From: Epiperipatus broadwayi
Lineage: Eukaryota > Onychophora > Udeonychophora > Euonychophora > Peripatidae
Assembly (NCBI GenBank): GCA_028023455.1
Contig: JAQFVV010000018.1
Coordinates: 3,497,800-3,561,799, forward strand
Direction: 5' to 3'
DNA length: 64,000 bases
The notes beneath the pieces are model-generated. The model was not told where the DNA came from. It worked only from the letters and a program-made list of their open reading frames with translations, and made no database searches. A program made the position numbers and the translations under genes. Of the stretch, positions 12,731-24,943 are shown piece by piece. Position 1 is the stretch's first letter, and each line of letters begins with the position of its first letter.

Positions 12731-12875
12731 ATGTCTACTTCTTATGACAAGCCACCTCCTTATCAAGAACATCCTGGTTATGGACCCCCTCCACCAGGAG
12801 CAGTACCACCACAGCCATATGTTCCTCCCATGGCCCAACCTATCCCACCAGGACAACCCCCCTACGGTTATTCAA
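12731..12875 (+). CDS. BRI3: BRI3 (brain protein I3) homologue, coding exon 1 of 3
   Basis: The ATG at 12731 lies five bases after a splice acceptor (TTTTTCTAG at 12717-12725) and opens a 48-codon exon ending at a donor, TCAA|GTAACT. Joined in phase to 37152-37237 and 47616-47747 it gives 120 residues, close to the usual ~125 of BRI3. Residues 1-49 are proline-, glycine- and tyrosine-rich and include a PPPY motif (8-11) of the type bound by Nedd4-family WW domains. BRI3 is a small endosomal/lysosomal membrane protein, linked in vertebrates to TNF-induced death signalling and binding of BRI3BP. The N-terminus is the least conserved part; identity rests on exons 2 and 3. The 5' UTR exon is not located. 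Confidence 0.88.
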
Positions 12876-15714
12876 GTAACTTTTTTTAGTAGTATTAAGT
12901 GCTAGATGCATGCTCATAGAAGACCTTTAAGAATAGACACACTTGATTAGCACATGCCTCTAATATCCAGAAAACTTTATATTTTATAATTAATATTATT
13001 ATTTTTTGTTAAGTTAGTTACATTTAATTTATCAATGGTTGTACTCTGTAATACAACACTTTTTTTATATCACAAAGATGATAATACATTATTCTCATAG
13101 TATTTTTTGTATTGAATTCAAATTGTATGAAGATAAATGAGAAGTGAGGTTAGTTTTTCTTACTTAATATTTCCTACAAACTGAATAAGCCAAAACTGTA
13201 ACTATAAATAATAGAGCAATGCTAATAAATGATTCACTTTTGGCAAGTTAAACTTATAAAAGGTAAACGTATTTATATTTAAGAATCTTTTATTACATAT
13301 GTGCATATTTAAAATAAATATACATCAAAATCAATAGGGCATTTTATTGATCCTGAAATATATTTAAAATAAGTAAACAAATAATCATGAAGTTTCTTTT
13401 AACATAAACATCATCCCTTTTCCTTTTGTATCACAAGATTATAACATCTAATAGTAATTTAATATAGTTAGGCAAAAGAAAATATTGATGTATGCGTATT
13501 TAACATCTCGAGGGAAATATCAAAATGCCATAGCGAATCTAATATGCATGACCAAAATCAATAATAAGTTTTGACCTTATAAAGAAAATACACGAAAACC
13601 ACATTTAATAAAAAATTATATTCATTTTATTGACATTTTAGTAAATTCATATTATCATTAAAAACAAACATATTTATGAAGTTAATGCAGCTTTTCAAAG
13701 TATTAAAGGGAAAAAAAAAATCCAAAATGATAATCAACGCAGCTTTCTATAAACTAAAAAAAAAAAATCTTAATTAGGGTTATATAGAAGAATATTATAA
13801 TTATTTATTAATGAAATAAATAAATAATTTGGAATATAGTTTTATACGTATTACTCAGGTAAAAGTTCCGTTTAATAAAACATTGAACTTATTTACTGAT
13901 ATAAAATATAATATAGGAAGCTTCTAAACAATTTAACTTAGGATCATAAGTAATGGTGTGTTTAATAAAGTGGCCAAATAAAAATAAATATATTGTGGCA
14001 TGTATTCATGTACATTCTCATTTAACATAGAATAAGAGGAATTTTATCATCTCTTACATAAAAAACGAAATAGTTACACAATGAGAGTAATTCACATCTC
14101 TCAAATAAAACAAGTTTGTATGTAATAAGAGTAATTCACCATCTCTTTTACAAATAAATAAATATATACTGAATTTGACAATTCCAAGTATACGATAACT
14201 ATTATTCAATTTATTCATGGAACAAACTAAATTTACCAATGCTTTACTTCTAATATTTGGATCCCTAACAACTCACTAAATACCATGATTCCTTTTATCC
14301 TGGAAGGACATATTTATAATATTTAGAATTATAATGATAATAAGTTTTAATACTCATTATATGTAATCCTTACTAATTGTAACCATTCACACAAAAATAT
14401 CTGGTATGTTTGCAAACATGTATTATATATAAAACAAAAAAGTATATTTTTAAATATTACCTTTGTTGTTTTAAAAGAATGTTTCTTTAGGAGATCTAAG
14501 AGGAAAAAAATGCATAGCAACAATCCGGGTGATAATTGTTGATAAAATAAGAAAGTTCATTCTTGTTAAATTTCAAAAGTTTTAGATAAAAATCTATTGT
14601 TCCCGAACTTGTTTAGGCGATTATAAGTGAGCATAAAGATTTAAGAAATCTTGTAAATATTGATAAACTATTAATGATCCATGCAATAACATTCTCCCTC
14701 CAGATATCTTTAAATGTAATTACTCTAATGCTGAGGTTTAGAAAAGATAATTTCCTTTTTTGTTAGATAGGTTTTTATTTTATTTTAGGTTTTTGTTTTA
14801 TTTTAAAATTATGCCATGGAGACTCTGCAATAATGTAGGCAACTTTAATGGAGGCTTCACAAATTCCATTGGACTATCTTTATGTAGCCAACTATGGTTA
14901 ATAACTTTACTATTATTGCTACTTTTTAAAACTATATTAAAAGAAAACATTGGGTCCAAAGTTTCTTATCAAGTACGTAGTTTTCTTTTTAATTTTTGTT
15001 AAGGATAAACAATTCCCTTTCACTGCAAAATTGACATCTGAAATTACTATGATTATTTCTTAGAAACCACACTATGCTAAAATTTCCATTGTCCACCTTG
15101 TATACCCATACACACACCTTGAACATTTTGTTTTTGAACATCTTTCATTCAACTATTTGTAAAATTAACTTTAATATTAACAATATATATAACTTAAGTA
15201 ATTGATTTTTATATAATTTTATTAATTTAAATCTTATATCTCCTGTCCTTTTAGACATATCAACACAAATATTTTCAATCTCCTTTTTATTTTTTTAAAT
15301 AACGTTTTCGCTTAAATGTGAATTAAAAGATTTTCATCTCACAACTTTAAAAAAATAAACAATTTAAAACAAAAACAATTTTATGCACAAAACAAATAGA
15401 TACAACAGATCTCTATTTATTAAGTGATAATTTTGATCACAACTACATACAATAAAAAAATAAAAGAAAATTATTCTTTTAAAGATCGTGTATATCTTTT
15501 TTTTTTTTTTTTCACAATGAGGGCTAACTATTACATTCCTTCTTCCTTATGAAAATTAAAAAAAAAAATTACTAAGTCAATGAAATGAATAATAATAGGG
15601 AATCTATAACAAAACATATTAATTTACAGGATTAAAGCATCTCATTATAACAAGTAAATTAATTTTAAACATGAAACTTAATTTCACTCCTTTCACAAAT
15701 CCCCATGTATTTAA

Positions 15715-15763
15715 TCAAGCCACCACATCAAGGGAACTGGATCCAAAGAACAAGGACCGGTAA
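15715..15763 (-). ncRNA. Candidate terminal exon piece of a nested minus-strand transcript
   Basis: On the minus strand a pyrimidine-rich acceptor ending ATACAG precedes sequence that, when spliced to the exon at 18678-18794, keeps a short frame open to a TGA at 15715-15717. The resulting microprotein would be about 36 residues (start MKMKKSYPTAFGD). Two of three frames stay open across the junction, so coding is unproven. No protein family is recognised; an lncRNA or chance splice pair is possible. Confidence 0.25.
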
Positions 15764-16599
15764 CTGTATAAAAAAACTCCTCATGAACTATTACTTACCT
15801 TTTTTTTAAATACCTTTCACTACTTATGTCTTCAATTTCTTTTTATTATGTAATTATTGTTCACATTAGACTAATATTAGATTAATCTTATTTTATCGTT
15901 TGATCATTTACTTATACTGAAAATTTTCCCCTTCGCTATTCCTCATTTTAAAATGCATATAAATATTTTCTTGTTTTTATTTGCGGTTTAAATTATTTTT
16001 TTCCATTTAAAACTTTCCAATTTAAAATAATATCGGTCTTCTAAATACTAGAAAGATTCCTTTGTTTGCCAACTTCATCTCCTCAATGTCCGCCTTTAGC
16101 CCCATACTTAGATCTTCGTATAAATGTCTTAAATATTTTCAAATTGTTTTAAGCACAAAGCAACTGGAAAATGCTTTGTGAAAGATTTATTTTATTTGTG
16201 CTTTATCGAGGGGATTCGAGCTAATAATTTTATTTAAGTTGGGAAGATATAGATTTAGACCGCAAAATGTTCTGTAATTGCCCTCTGCCTTATTATCAAA
16301 TTATTTATTATATAATCAACAGAGGAATAGCGGAGATAATTAAAACCTTTCCATATTTAGCATTACGTTTTATTAAAATATGTTATTTAATCTAAAAAGT
16401 TTAAGTTTTCTAATTTTATTTCAATTTCTATTAGCTTAACCTTTACTTTACTTTTCCAATGATCCAGGCACACACAAACACATATTTCATATTATAATTT
16501 CAATATGAACATTTAACTTAGTTAGTCCCATAACTGTTCTCGTCCATGTCTCTCCCTGATGCTAAGCTTTGGGCCAGGTGAGAAAATTTACATGTATCT

Positions 16600-16790
16600 C
16601 AGATATGTTGTTTCATAGTTAGACTCGAGAATAGGCAAATAGGGCAGAGGCCATTGTATTCTTGATTTTATATCTAGCGTATATGTGGCCTCGAGATACT
16701 TTCGCCTAGTATTCGAACTGGGTTAAACCAACATATATCATCTGACCGGTACAGTATATGGGCAATGTAAACCATACTGAAATGAAATAA
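16600..16790 (-). repeat. GC-richer insert with B-box-like motif, possible SINE
   Basis: This block stands out from AT-rich surroundings. On the minus strand it contains CCAGTTCGAATAC, similar to a pol III B box, near the 5' side of the block. A matching A box is poor and no target duplication was found, so SINE identity is tentative. Confidence 0.35.
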
Positions 16791-18677
16791 AAAGTACTAA
16801 TGATCAATACAAAAAAATAATTAAGAGTATTAATTTTGAAAAGGGTATTCTCCATTCAATGCACAAATGTAATTATTGGAATATCTTGAAATAAGTTAGA
16901 ACAATGGAGTCAATCCATACTAACAAATGGATACTATGGTATTTATTTAGACCTTTATAAATCCATGTCTTAAAGAAGCAGATATAAGGCTAGTAAATAT
17001 ATTTATGTGTTATCCAAAAAGGAAACACATTATTATTTGAATTTTAACTATCAATGTCCTTAATTTTAAATCATTCTAAAAATAATATAGCCCAATTATA
17101 AGGAAGATGAAACAATTAAAAATTATATAACCCTTCACTAAATCCAAATATAAATATAACTATATTGTAGGAAGACACTAAAACACTTTTTAGTGTTAAA
17201 TTTTTTAACCTAAATTGAATTTTTTAACCCTCTAAGGAAAGGGGAGTTGTAAGGGTAACTTAAGTTAACCCAACACTTATACACCCATTTATAACTATCT
17301 CTAACTAAACTTTATTAAATATATTTAACATTTATAAAATTTATATATACCTAACAAAAATAAATAAATGATTAATATTTATTTATTGATAAAAATAAAG
17401 TTGAAACGATACTTATTTAAATCTCAAACTGTTAAATAATCAACCAGATTTGAAATTAAAAAAAAACAATTTTATATATATATCATATCTTAATATTCAT
17501 TTATAACAATGAGTAAATAAATCAAGCATTGAAAATTGAAACAAAAACATGTGATATTAACAATTCATTCATTCTTAACAATAAAGAAAAGGAGAAGGGA
17601 AAAATGACTTTCTTAGCTATTTACTTTTAATGGATATTACTATTCTGGATTAGAATTGAATTTCTACTAAATCAGAAAAGGTTTAACTTTTTCAAATTGT
17701 AATATTAATTTATTTATATGAAAATTAAAACTTAAGGATTGGAATAGTTTATAGGAAAAATATTTTTTCTTTTAAATCTGAAAGAGAATACTATTATATA
17801 AAAAACCCATCTATTTGAATTTTTCATAACTTCATTTTATTATATTGTTTTCTAGACACAAAAATATCTTTAAAATAATTTTATATATTTAAAGGCATTT
17901 TACAATGTGCAGGGGGTAGAACAATGTTATAATGTAAAGGTTTCAAAACCAATATTCATGCTAATTTAAAACATTGATTGTGTAGAACGTCTAACTGAAA
18001 AAATGGACCTTAAGAATATCTATTCTTGAAGGATGTATTATATCTTATTCCTACAAAACCATTGGACAATGCTAATAATTTATTAATTTGGAATAAATAT
18101 ATAATTGCTAAATCAATGGATAAATATACTACGGCAAGAGATCACCAGGATTATAAAATATAGAATTACAGAACCATTCTTACTTTGCTCAGGAAAATAA
18201 GTTTTTATTTATCTATTTATATAGTTTATTTTATATTATTTTTAATATGTTTATTTTTATAGATTTTCATTTTCAAATTTGGTACTTTATCTTTATAGAC
18301 ATGGGAGCATTCAAATTTAATTTTATAAATGTAAATTATTAACTCTTTCAGCTTCAAGCCGCCATATTGAACTATTTAAAATACTGGCCTGACACACAAT
18401 TTTCACAATAACTTCAGTTTTAATTATGTTAGAGCAAAAACAATTACATTGCTAGAAACTAGAAACATTAAGGAAAACAATAAACATAAAATAAATAGTG
18501 ATAACTATATAAAAAATAAGGAAAAAAAGAAATTTTCACATCCGAAATACTTATTATTTTATTGTTTGTTCATAATATGATAAGTAACATTAACTAAAAT
18601 TGAAAATACATCTTCAGTGATAATTTCTTTGCATTCCTCACAAAATTATCTTTCTAAACATGTATAACATGTCTTAC

Positions 18678-18794
18678 CTGAGATAATCCACAGCTTCACA
18701 ATCTCCAAAAGCAGTCGGATATGACTTCTTCATTTTCATCTTGTACCCCAAATGTTCTCAATGTCAAAGGCATTTATAAAGAAAAAGATTCATC
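18678..18794 (-). ncRNA. Candidate internal exon of a nested minus-strand transcript
   Basis: A 117-bp segment is bounded on the minus strand by a good acceptor (TTTGTATCTTTTATTAG) and a consensus donor (CAG|GTAAGAC). It holds several short ATG frames; the one starting MKMKKSYPT runs into the donor in phase 2 and stays open for 16 codons in the candidate next exon. Stops occur upstream in that frame, so any start is here. The splice signals are the best evidence; the product is unknown. Confidence 0.35.
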
Positions 18795-18933
18795 CTAATA
18801 AAAGATACAAAAGAAATCATCATAGCAATTGGCTTCTTGTCTGTCTAAAACTAGAAATTGTAGGCTACTGTCTATATCACTATGATAAAATGAGTTTCAT
18901 CTCTTCATTTTATATTTTTTGTGTACATCAGTG

Positions 18934-19045
18934 ATGTTTATATTCTTTATGGACACCAGTTATGTTTATATTCTTTATGCACACAAGTGAAGCTTATATT
19001 CTTTATGCACACAAGTGATGTTTATATTCTTTATGCACAGAAGTG
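18934..19045 (+). repeat. 28-bp tandem repeat, four copies
   Basis: Four consecutive 28-bp units (18934, 18962, 18990, 19018) follow the pattern ATGTTTATATTCTTTATGCA plus CACAAGTG with one to four substitutions each. A degenerate half-unit precedes the first. It is a minisatellite within the intron of the candidate antisense transcript. Confidence 0.9.
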
Positions 19046-19505
19046 ATGCTATCTTATTATATTTATTGTACTACATAGATATAATTTATTTGCATATAGT
19101 GTATTTGTTAGCTATTGACTTGAAAATAATGTTATGAAACATATAGCAAAACCAAAGCATGAATCACGTATATATAATTTATTTGCATACAGATCATTTG
19201 TTAGCTATAGACTTAAAAAACGTAAACAAGAATCGGAATTATAACAAATTACTTATAAATCATATTATATTATATATACATAAACATAATTAATGATTTT
19301 CATAATAAATTATATTTTTTGAAAAATATTATTTTTATAAGTGTAGAACGTTAAAAGTTACATTAGATATTAATTGTATACGAACATAAATAACTAACAC
19401 ACACAAATTACAAACTAAAAATAATTAATAAAAATGCTAATTTAAATAAAAATATATTATTGTTTTATTAAAAAATAAATAAAAAAAAATTTAAATGTTA
19501 CTTAC

Positions 19506-19680
19506 AAAATTACGTTGACCGGCTTCTTTCCACCATCTTTAAAATATAGTACCAGAGAAATGACATCTGCAGCCCCGTAAATTATTTTTGTCTTTTATCG
19601 CTCCGTGATAAGTACAAAAATTATTAAAAAAGACAAAAGAATTAAATACTGTGGCTGATTAAAACTGCTGCCAAAAATTT
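19506..19680 (-). ncRNA. Candidate first exon of a nested minus-strand transcript
   Basis: On the minus strand a consensus donor (TTTT|GTAAGTAAC) lies 150-330 bases downstream of a cluster of CRE motifs. The exon has short ATG frames that end before the donor, and one protein-like frame without an ATG (DVISLVLYFKDGGKKPVNVI). I treat it as 5' UTR-like; the transcription start is not determined and the left coordinate is an estimate. Confidence 0.3.
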
Positions 19681-19710
19681 TAATTTTAACCGATTTTTTT
19701 GAAATAAACA

Positions 19711-19860
19711 TTTTCTGAAAGCTACGTCATCAATCTTTCAAATGATCGTATTTTCAGTTACGTCACACTTATACCTTTTACGTCGTAAGAAAGAAAACAA
19801 AACAACATCTGAAAAACGCCTGAGGCGCGCTCTCGCAGCGCTCAAAAAGCTGAAATAGTA
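19711..19860 (-). promoter_or_regulatory. CRE-containing, CpG-rich promoter candidate
   Basis: Within 65 bases the minus strand has TGACGTAA (19758-19765, a full CREB/ATF site), TGACGTAG (19722-19729) and CGACGTAA (19778-19785). A G+C-rich block with several CpGs (about 19817-19846, GAGGCGCGCTCTCGCAGCGC) adjoins it, the densest CpG cluster I noticed in the window. The position upstream of the candidate minus-strand exons fits a promoter; an intronic enhancer of BRI3 is the alternative. Confidence 0.45.
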
Positions 19861-20469
19861 AATAAAATTAAATTTTATAAATGCATTTAAAAGTTTGACA
19901 AAACTTATCTAAATTAGATGAAGTAAAAATTTTTGATTATTATTTAACAGATATTAGTTAATCAAAGTTATTCTTACTAATTAATATAGTCAACATAATT
20001 ATATATTCTTTTTTATTACAAATGAAAAATGACTATAAATGTGTTAATAAGTTATTTAAGTTATTAATCTTTTGAATTTTTTTTAATGTTATATATTGTA
20101 TATATGTTAGTTTGAATTATAATCTTTTTTTTTTTGAAAAGATTATTAAGGTATGAAAATTTATCATGGGATATGGAATGGAGATATCAGTTATTAATCT
20201 TTCAAAATGATAAAAGTTCATCCTTGTTTTTTATTATTTTATTTATTTTGTTATAATATATTTTTACTGTTATTAAACATTATTGAGTTAATAATTTGAT
20301 CTCACTACATAATCATTATTATATTACATTCATATTAATAAATAGACTAATTATTAATAATTACATAACATTTATTTATATATATGTTAATATTATAAAC
20401 ATTTTAGAAATATATTTTATTAGTCATTGCTTATATAAAGTCATGGTAATAAATGACTTGATTAAATCC

Positions 20470-20740
20470 ATCCCTGAAGAGGGCTAATTGCGAATTCCTC
20501 ACGAGTTTGAATATCGTGGCATAATAGTGACTGAAAGAGGGATGAGAGATGGATGAAGTAGTCTAAATTACATCTAAATCTATCTAATAATTGTTGAGTT
20601 AGCATAGTAAATATACATGTAATCATGGACTTAGAATTTCATTGCTTCATCTCCAGCATTCTACCCGAAGACCCTAAGTCCGATTGAAGTGAGATGCGCA
20701 CCTCTTTCTGGTGAAAACCGATGTCCTGTTACAATTAATA
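20470..20740. other. GC-richer unclassified block, likely old repeat
   Basis: The block has more CpG and less A+T than its flanks (for example CTCACGAGTTTGAATATCG at 20498 and GAGATGCGCACCTC at 20691) and lacks an ORF. It resembles a decayed SINE or DNA transposon, but no ends or target duplication are seen. Confidence 0.25.
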
Positions 20741-20911
20741 TCTAAAAGTATTAAAATGTACTTACATTATAGATTTATATTTTTTATATACATTGTAAAT
20801 TGTCAAGTGTACCTAGAAAATATGTTATATAATTTTTTTTCTGACCATTAAAAGCTCAATAGTTATGCTAACAATATGGGTAACATCAGTAGCATGTGAA
20901 AGGTTAAGCTA

Positions 20912-21085
20912 GATACCATAGTAACCAACAAGGAGATTGTTGAAATTGCCAGTGAAAGAAAGATAACAAATTTTGTTGCTGTCAATTCGTTCATTTTCTG
21001 TTACCTGACATAAGTGCAAAGCTTTATTTGGGCCAACTCCACCAGGACCAAAAAACACTTTGAGAAAATCAACTTCAAATGATTT
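20912..21085 (-). other. Unrecognised 58-codon frame with splice-like boundaries
   Basis: After a weak acceptor (GTGTGAATTTAG, minus) a frame reads KSFEVDFLKVFFGPGGVGPN and continues to a TAG at about 20912. It could instead end at a donor, TGTCAG|GTAACAG (exon 21005-21085, 81 bp, phase 0). GPGGVG is reminiscent of a P-loop but lacks the following GK[ST]. No family was recognised and no flanking exon was found in phase. It could be an exon of the nested transcript, a transposon relic, or chance. Confidence 0.25.
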
Positions 21086-23852
21086 CTAAATTCACACAAT
21101 CATCATTAAAATCCATCTTATATATCAATTCAATACGCCCAAGAATAATTCAATTTTAAAAAAAAAATATGTTTAAGTGGTACACGATTGATTTTAAATT
21201 TTGATTCATCAAGATAAATAAAAAGATGCTAAATATCATTTATTATTAATATGTTCTATTATTGTTTTAATTTGTATGTTATATATGCATGCTGTATACA
21301 TAGTACACAATGAATGTTTGAAATTAAATTTATTGATTGTTCTCATGGAGACCATTTATAGGTACTGCTATTTATTACTATTAATGTCAAAGTTTATTCA
21401 ATGTTTTCTTTCAGTAAATAATTTATGTTTCATCATAAAATTTGTTTGAAAGGTAGATCAGTTTGTAGATAATTTACATAATATTATGTGTGCATATTTT
21501 TTTATATGTGAGATTAATAGTTTTCTTTTTTTTATTCATGGAAGTTTAGCATGTTAGGAAGTGTATAGTTAGTAATAAATCTTATTGAATTCTCAGAATT
21601 AGAAGTGACATAGTAGACTATATTAACTCTTTTGGCTGTAATTGAAACCCTCTTTTAAATGATTATTCTAAGGAGTTAGTATTTGCAATTTAAAAGAGAA
21701 GTATAATTACAACAGAAAAAGGGGCATATATATATACTGGCACAGTAAGAAGAGGGTTTTGATAATTTTGAGTGAAGGTCAAGGCGATCTTACCTTGAAG
21801 AACATACATATGATTTTGAAGAAAATATTACGATCATTATTTATCTATTATTGTATTTTTTTTTTATGTAAAAGAGTAGGTAGTCCTCATTCAGAGACAA
21901 ATGTGAATATGAATGATATTGAAGTAAAACGAAAATTAGAAAAGAAATAGATATGATATGTTGTTCGGTTATAACTAATGCTATTTCAAAAGAAGAGTAA
22001 ACAACAATCATAATAAAAAATATATCATTTGTTTCATTTTAAGTGACTGATTTTTTAAAATTTTTTAGCACTTATCACTGTATGAGTCATTGTGCAATAC
22101 TTGATGTTGTGAATTTAATCAAATATATATTTTTTTTACCGTGAGAACTTTTAAACACTCATGATTGCTTGGATAAACTAACAAATTGTTATGGTGGTTA
22201 ATATTAAAAATTTAGAAACGTTAATAAGTTATTATAGTTGGTCCTTTGCTAATGTAAATTAGATTCAATAAAACGTTCCCTTTGTTTTTAATTTATATTC
22301 TGGTGAGCAATCAAATCTCACTAGTCACACTAAACCCTGAGAATAGATTAATTAAGTATTAAAAGAGGTTGTAAAATTTGAATATGTTCTAGTGCTTGTT
22401 ATGAGTTCAGTTTACATAATCATAAGATATTATTCCACATGCTAGTTCACTATTGTTTAACTGTTAACAAATTTGGATATATGATTTTTCTGTTTTCTAT
22501 CTTTTATTTTGTAAGTAAAACACAATTTTTGTAATGATGATCCATAGGTTTAGGATTCAGAGAACTAACTTACTTACTCTTTCACTCTCGTCTCATAGTG
22601 TTTTAATTTGAAGTCTTGGTATCTTTATATTTTGTTATCCCAATTCAGATGTCATAATTCGTGGAGCATGCTGAAGTATCCCTTCATCACTCTTTGGTAC
22701 CTATGCATACCATTACATTTTGCTGTCAAAACTGTGGGGTATTTATTGGGTTATCCAGCTTAGCTCAGCCGAATACATATCATTACAATTTGTTTGTAAA
22801 ATTTATCTATTAGGTAAAATTTTTGAATGGTATGTAATTTATTTTTAACAGTTACAAATAAATAATAATTTTGCTTGATTTTCTGCTACATCTTATTTCA
22901 TATCTTTCTTAACAATCCCACAACAGTCGGCTAGCAGACAGGCTTAATTGGAAGTGTAAGATTTTTTCATGTTAGAAATTTTGTGATGAAAATTTTTTTA
23001 ATTAAAATCCCAAAAATGGATTTAAATATGTAGTACATGCCTCATTGTTAAGTGAGATATCAAAAGGTTATCCACTATTTCTGTATAATTATCAGTTTGC
23101 AATTTGCCTTATGAAAATAATGATTTTTTTTATCATTATTATTCCATTCTTAAGAATCTAACAATATAGTATAATCTAAATCAATCTAGAAAAAATGCAA
23201 TGATCTTTAGATTTACATTGATATCCCATTTAGATTTTTCGTAATGAACTTTTGCTAAAATCAATTTTGAGATTTGCTGTATGTGTAATATATATCAAAG
23301 AAAAAATATTTCTGGTATTAATAAGTTAACTTTTCAGAATCAATGAACAAATGCTATTCATCTATATAGTGTTCATGATCAGAAGCCTCCATGACTGAAT
23401 TAATATCTTTATAAAATCAGTCTTTTTCTGGTAAATTTTTTTATTGATTTATGAGATTGATTGTAAGGAAAACAATCATTTAGCATTAGATTTCAATTGT
23501 TTAATATTGAACCTATTCAATCACAATTAAAATTTTGAAAATCTTGTATTTCCTACAAGTAGACTGGAATAGTTGGCTCAGATTCTTTTTTTTAATCTTT
23601 TTTTTTAGCTTTGATTTCTCATCTTTTAAAGTTGGATGCTATGGAGAATTCATTACATCTCCAAATAATTAATCTTAATAAATATTTTACTAAACTTATA
23701 TTTTTAATACAAGTTTATTTTATATACCTGGAGTCTAGATGTAATATAAGGGATTTGAACACAGATTTTCAAATTCCCTGTAGCCATCCACTCTATTTCA
23801 TACAACTGATACACATGGCCACACACATGTCAAAAAGATAAATGATCTCCAG

Positions 23853-23905
23853 TATACATATTTTATGCTGAACCAGCACTCATCTGTTAGTCCTTATCAT
23901 AATCA
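23853..23905 (-). ncRNA. Hammerhead ribozyme motif, decayed (left arm)
   Basis: The minus-strand counterpart of the 24.3 kb ribozyme keeps the stem II hairpin (GTGCTGGTTCAGCAT), but CTGATGA is CAGATGA (23880-23886) and GAAA is AAAA. Both changes hit invariant core positions, so cleavage should be lost. Confidence 0.5.
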
Positions 23906-24318
23906 GTTTATATTACGATAGCAAATCTTTTTACTTTAATAGATCGGCTTCAATCTACTGTACCTTCTTCAGCCATCCATACCATTGAAAATCTGATGAT
24001 GGAATGCCCAAATCCCTTGTTAATCACAATATAAGTCTGTATTCAAATCCCCTATATTACATCTAGATTCCAGATATATAAAATATACTTGTGTTTAAAA
24101 TATTACAAATTCAGACTGTATCCTGCCCATCCCTCTTCTGATTATTTAAATTGACATGGTTATATGGGGTGAGATTTGGGGATTTCATCGTCAAGTTTTT
24201 AATGGTTTGGATGGCTGAAGAATTGCAGGGTGGAGTAGATTGAAGCCTGTCCATTAAAGTGTGAAGATTTGCTATCTTAATATAAACTAAGCACTGATTA
24301 TATATATGTGTGGGAAAT

Positions 24319-24382
24319 GATAATCTTGATCAACTGATGAGTGCTGATTCAGCATGAAATACATATATTGGAGATCATTATT
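24319..24382 (+). ncRNA. Type I hammerhead self-cleaving ribozyme, complete
   Basis: Core CTGATGA is at 24334-24340. Stem II GTGCTG/CAGCAT with loop ATT is at 24341-24355, and GAAA at 24356-24359. A minimal stem III is A-T (24359-24360) with A-T (24365-24366) around a four-base loop. The predicted cleavage is after A24367 (motif ATA). Stem I pairs 24330-24333 with 24368-24371, then after a five-by-five internal loop 24319-24324 with 24377-24382. All invariant residues are present. Very short stem III is typical of hammerheads in Penelope-like elements and animal retrozymes, which often act as dimers. Confidence 0.8.
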
Positions 24383-24859
24383 TATCTTTTAACATTTGTG
24401 GTTGTGTGTATCTGTTATATGAGATGGACTGAATGACTGAAGGTTGCTTGAAAGTCTGTGTTCAAATCCCCTATATTAAACTTATAATAACAAATTTTAA
24501 AAATTTTAGACAAATTATTCTTTACACTTCTAATTTCAAAATATTCTTACTAGAATTATTGATTTATAAATTGGAGTTCCAATATGAGCTGTTGGTAATC
24601 AAATATGACTATTACACATTTTTAAATTTAATTAATCAATATACAGTGTTGTGGGAATTGATTTCATTGCAGATATTAAAGCATTTCACTAACCTCTTTA
24701 TTTTTTGAAATGATTATTTTTGTATTTAGACAGAAATAACACTATTGTCATTATTGAAATAATAAATATGAACTCTTCAAACCATCCTTCAATATTCTTG
24801 GACGTTATATGATAAATCCTTGAAACATCACATGACCACTTTTCCTTGCACAAAATATT

Positions 24860-24943
24860 AAAATAGTAGCAGCAACTCTCTCCATTGATTGCTATCGCTT
24901 ACACTAAATGGCCTATCATATGAAGAGAGTTGCTACTATTTTT
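24860..24943. repeat. Miniature inverted-repeat element
   Basis: Terminal inverted repeats of about 20 bp (24860-24881 and 24924-24943, core GCAACTCTCT/AGAGAGTTGC) flank 42 bp. Target duplication unclear. A possible tiny MITE derivative. Confidence 0.5.

Larger units (their letters stand above)
23701..24476. mobile_element. Fold-back retroposon with hammerhead motifs, 10-bp target duplication
   Basis: A 776-bp insertion is flanked by TAAACTTATA at 23691-23700 and 24477-24486. Left (about 23708-23960) and right (about 24240-24476) arms are diverged inverted copies. A further internal block at 24032-24090 is an inverted copy of 23708-23766. The right arm has a complete plus-strand hammerhead (24319-24382); the left arm has the decayed minus-strand equivalent. 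Flanking duplications of this size suggest retroposition rather than a cut-and-paste MITE. No ORF, so the element is non-autonomous. Relationship to Penelope-like elements or retrozymes is inferred from the ribozyme. Confidence 0.7.

Noticed and set aside
15780-15850. Minus-strand donor AAG|GTAAGTAAT with a short open frame before it
   Set aside because: The preceding sequence lacks an acceptor and has two stops immediately upstream.
22560-22640. Minus-strand exon candidate ending at a GTAAGTAAG donor
   Set aside because: No pyrimidine-tract acceptor upstream, a stop codon close by, and no recognisable protein.
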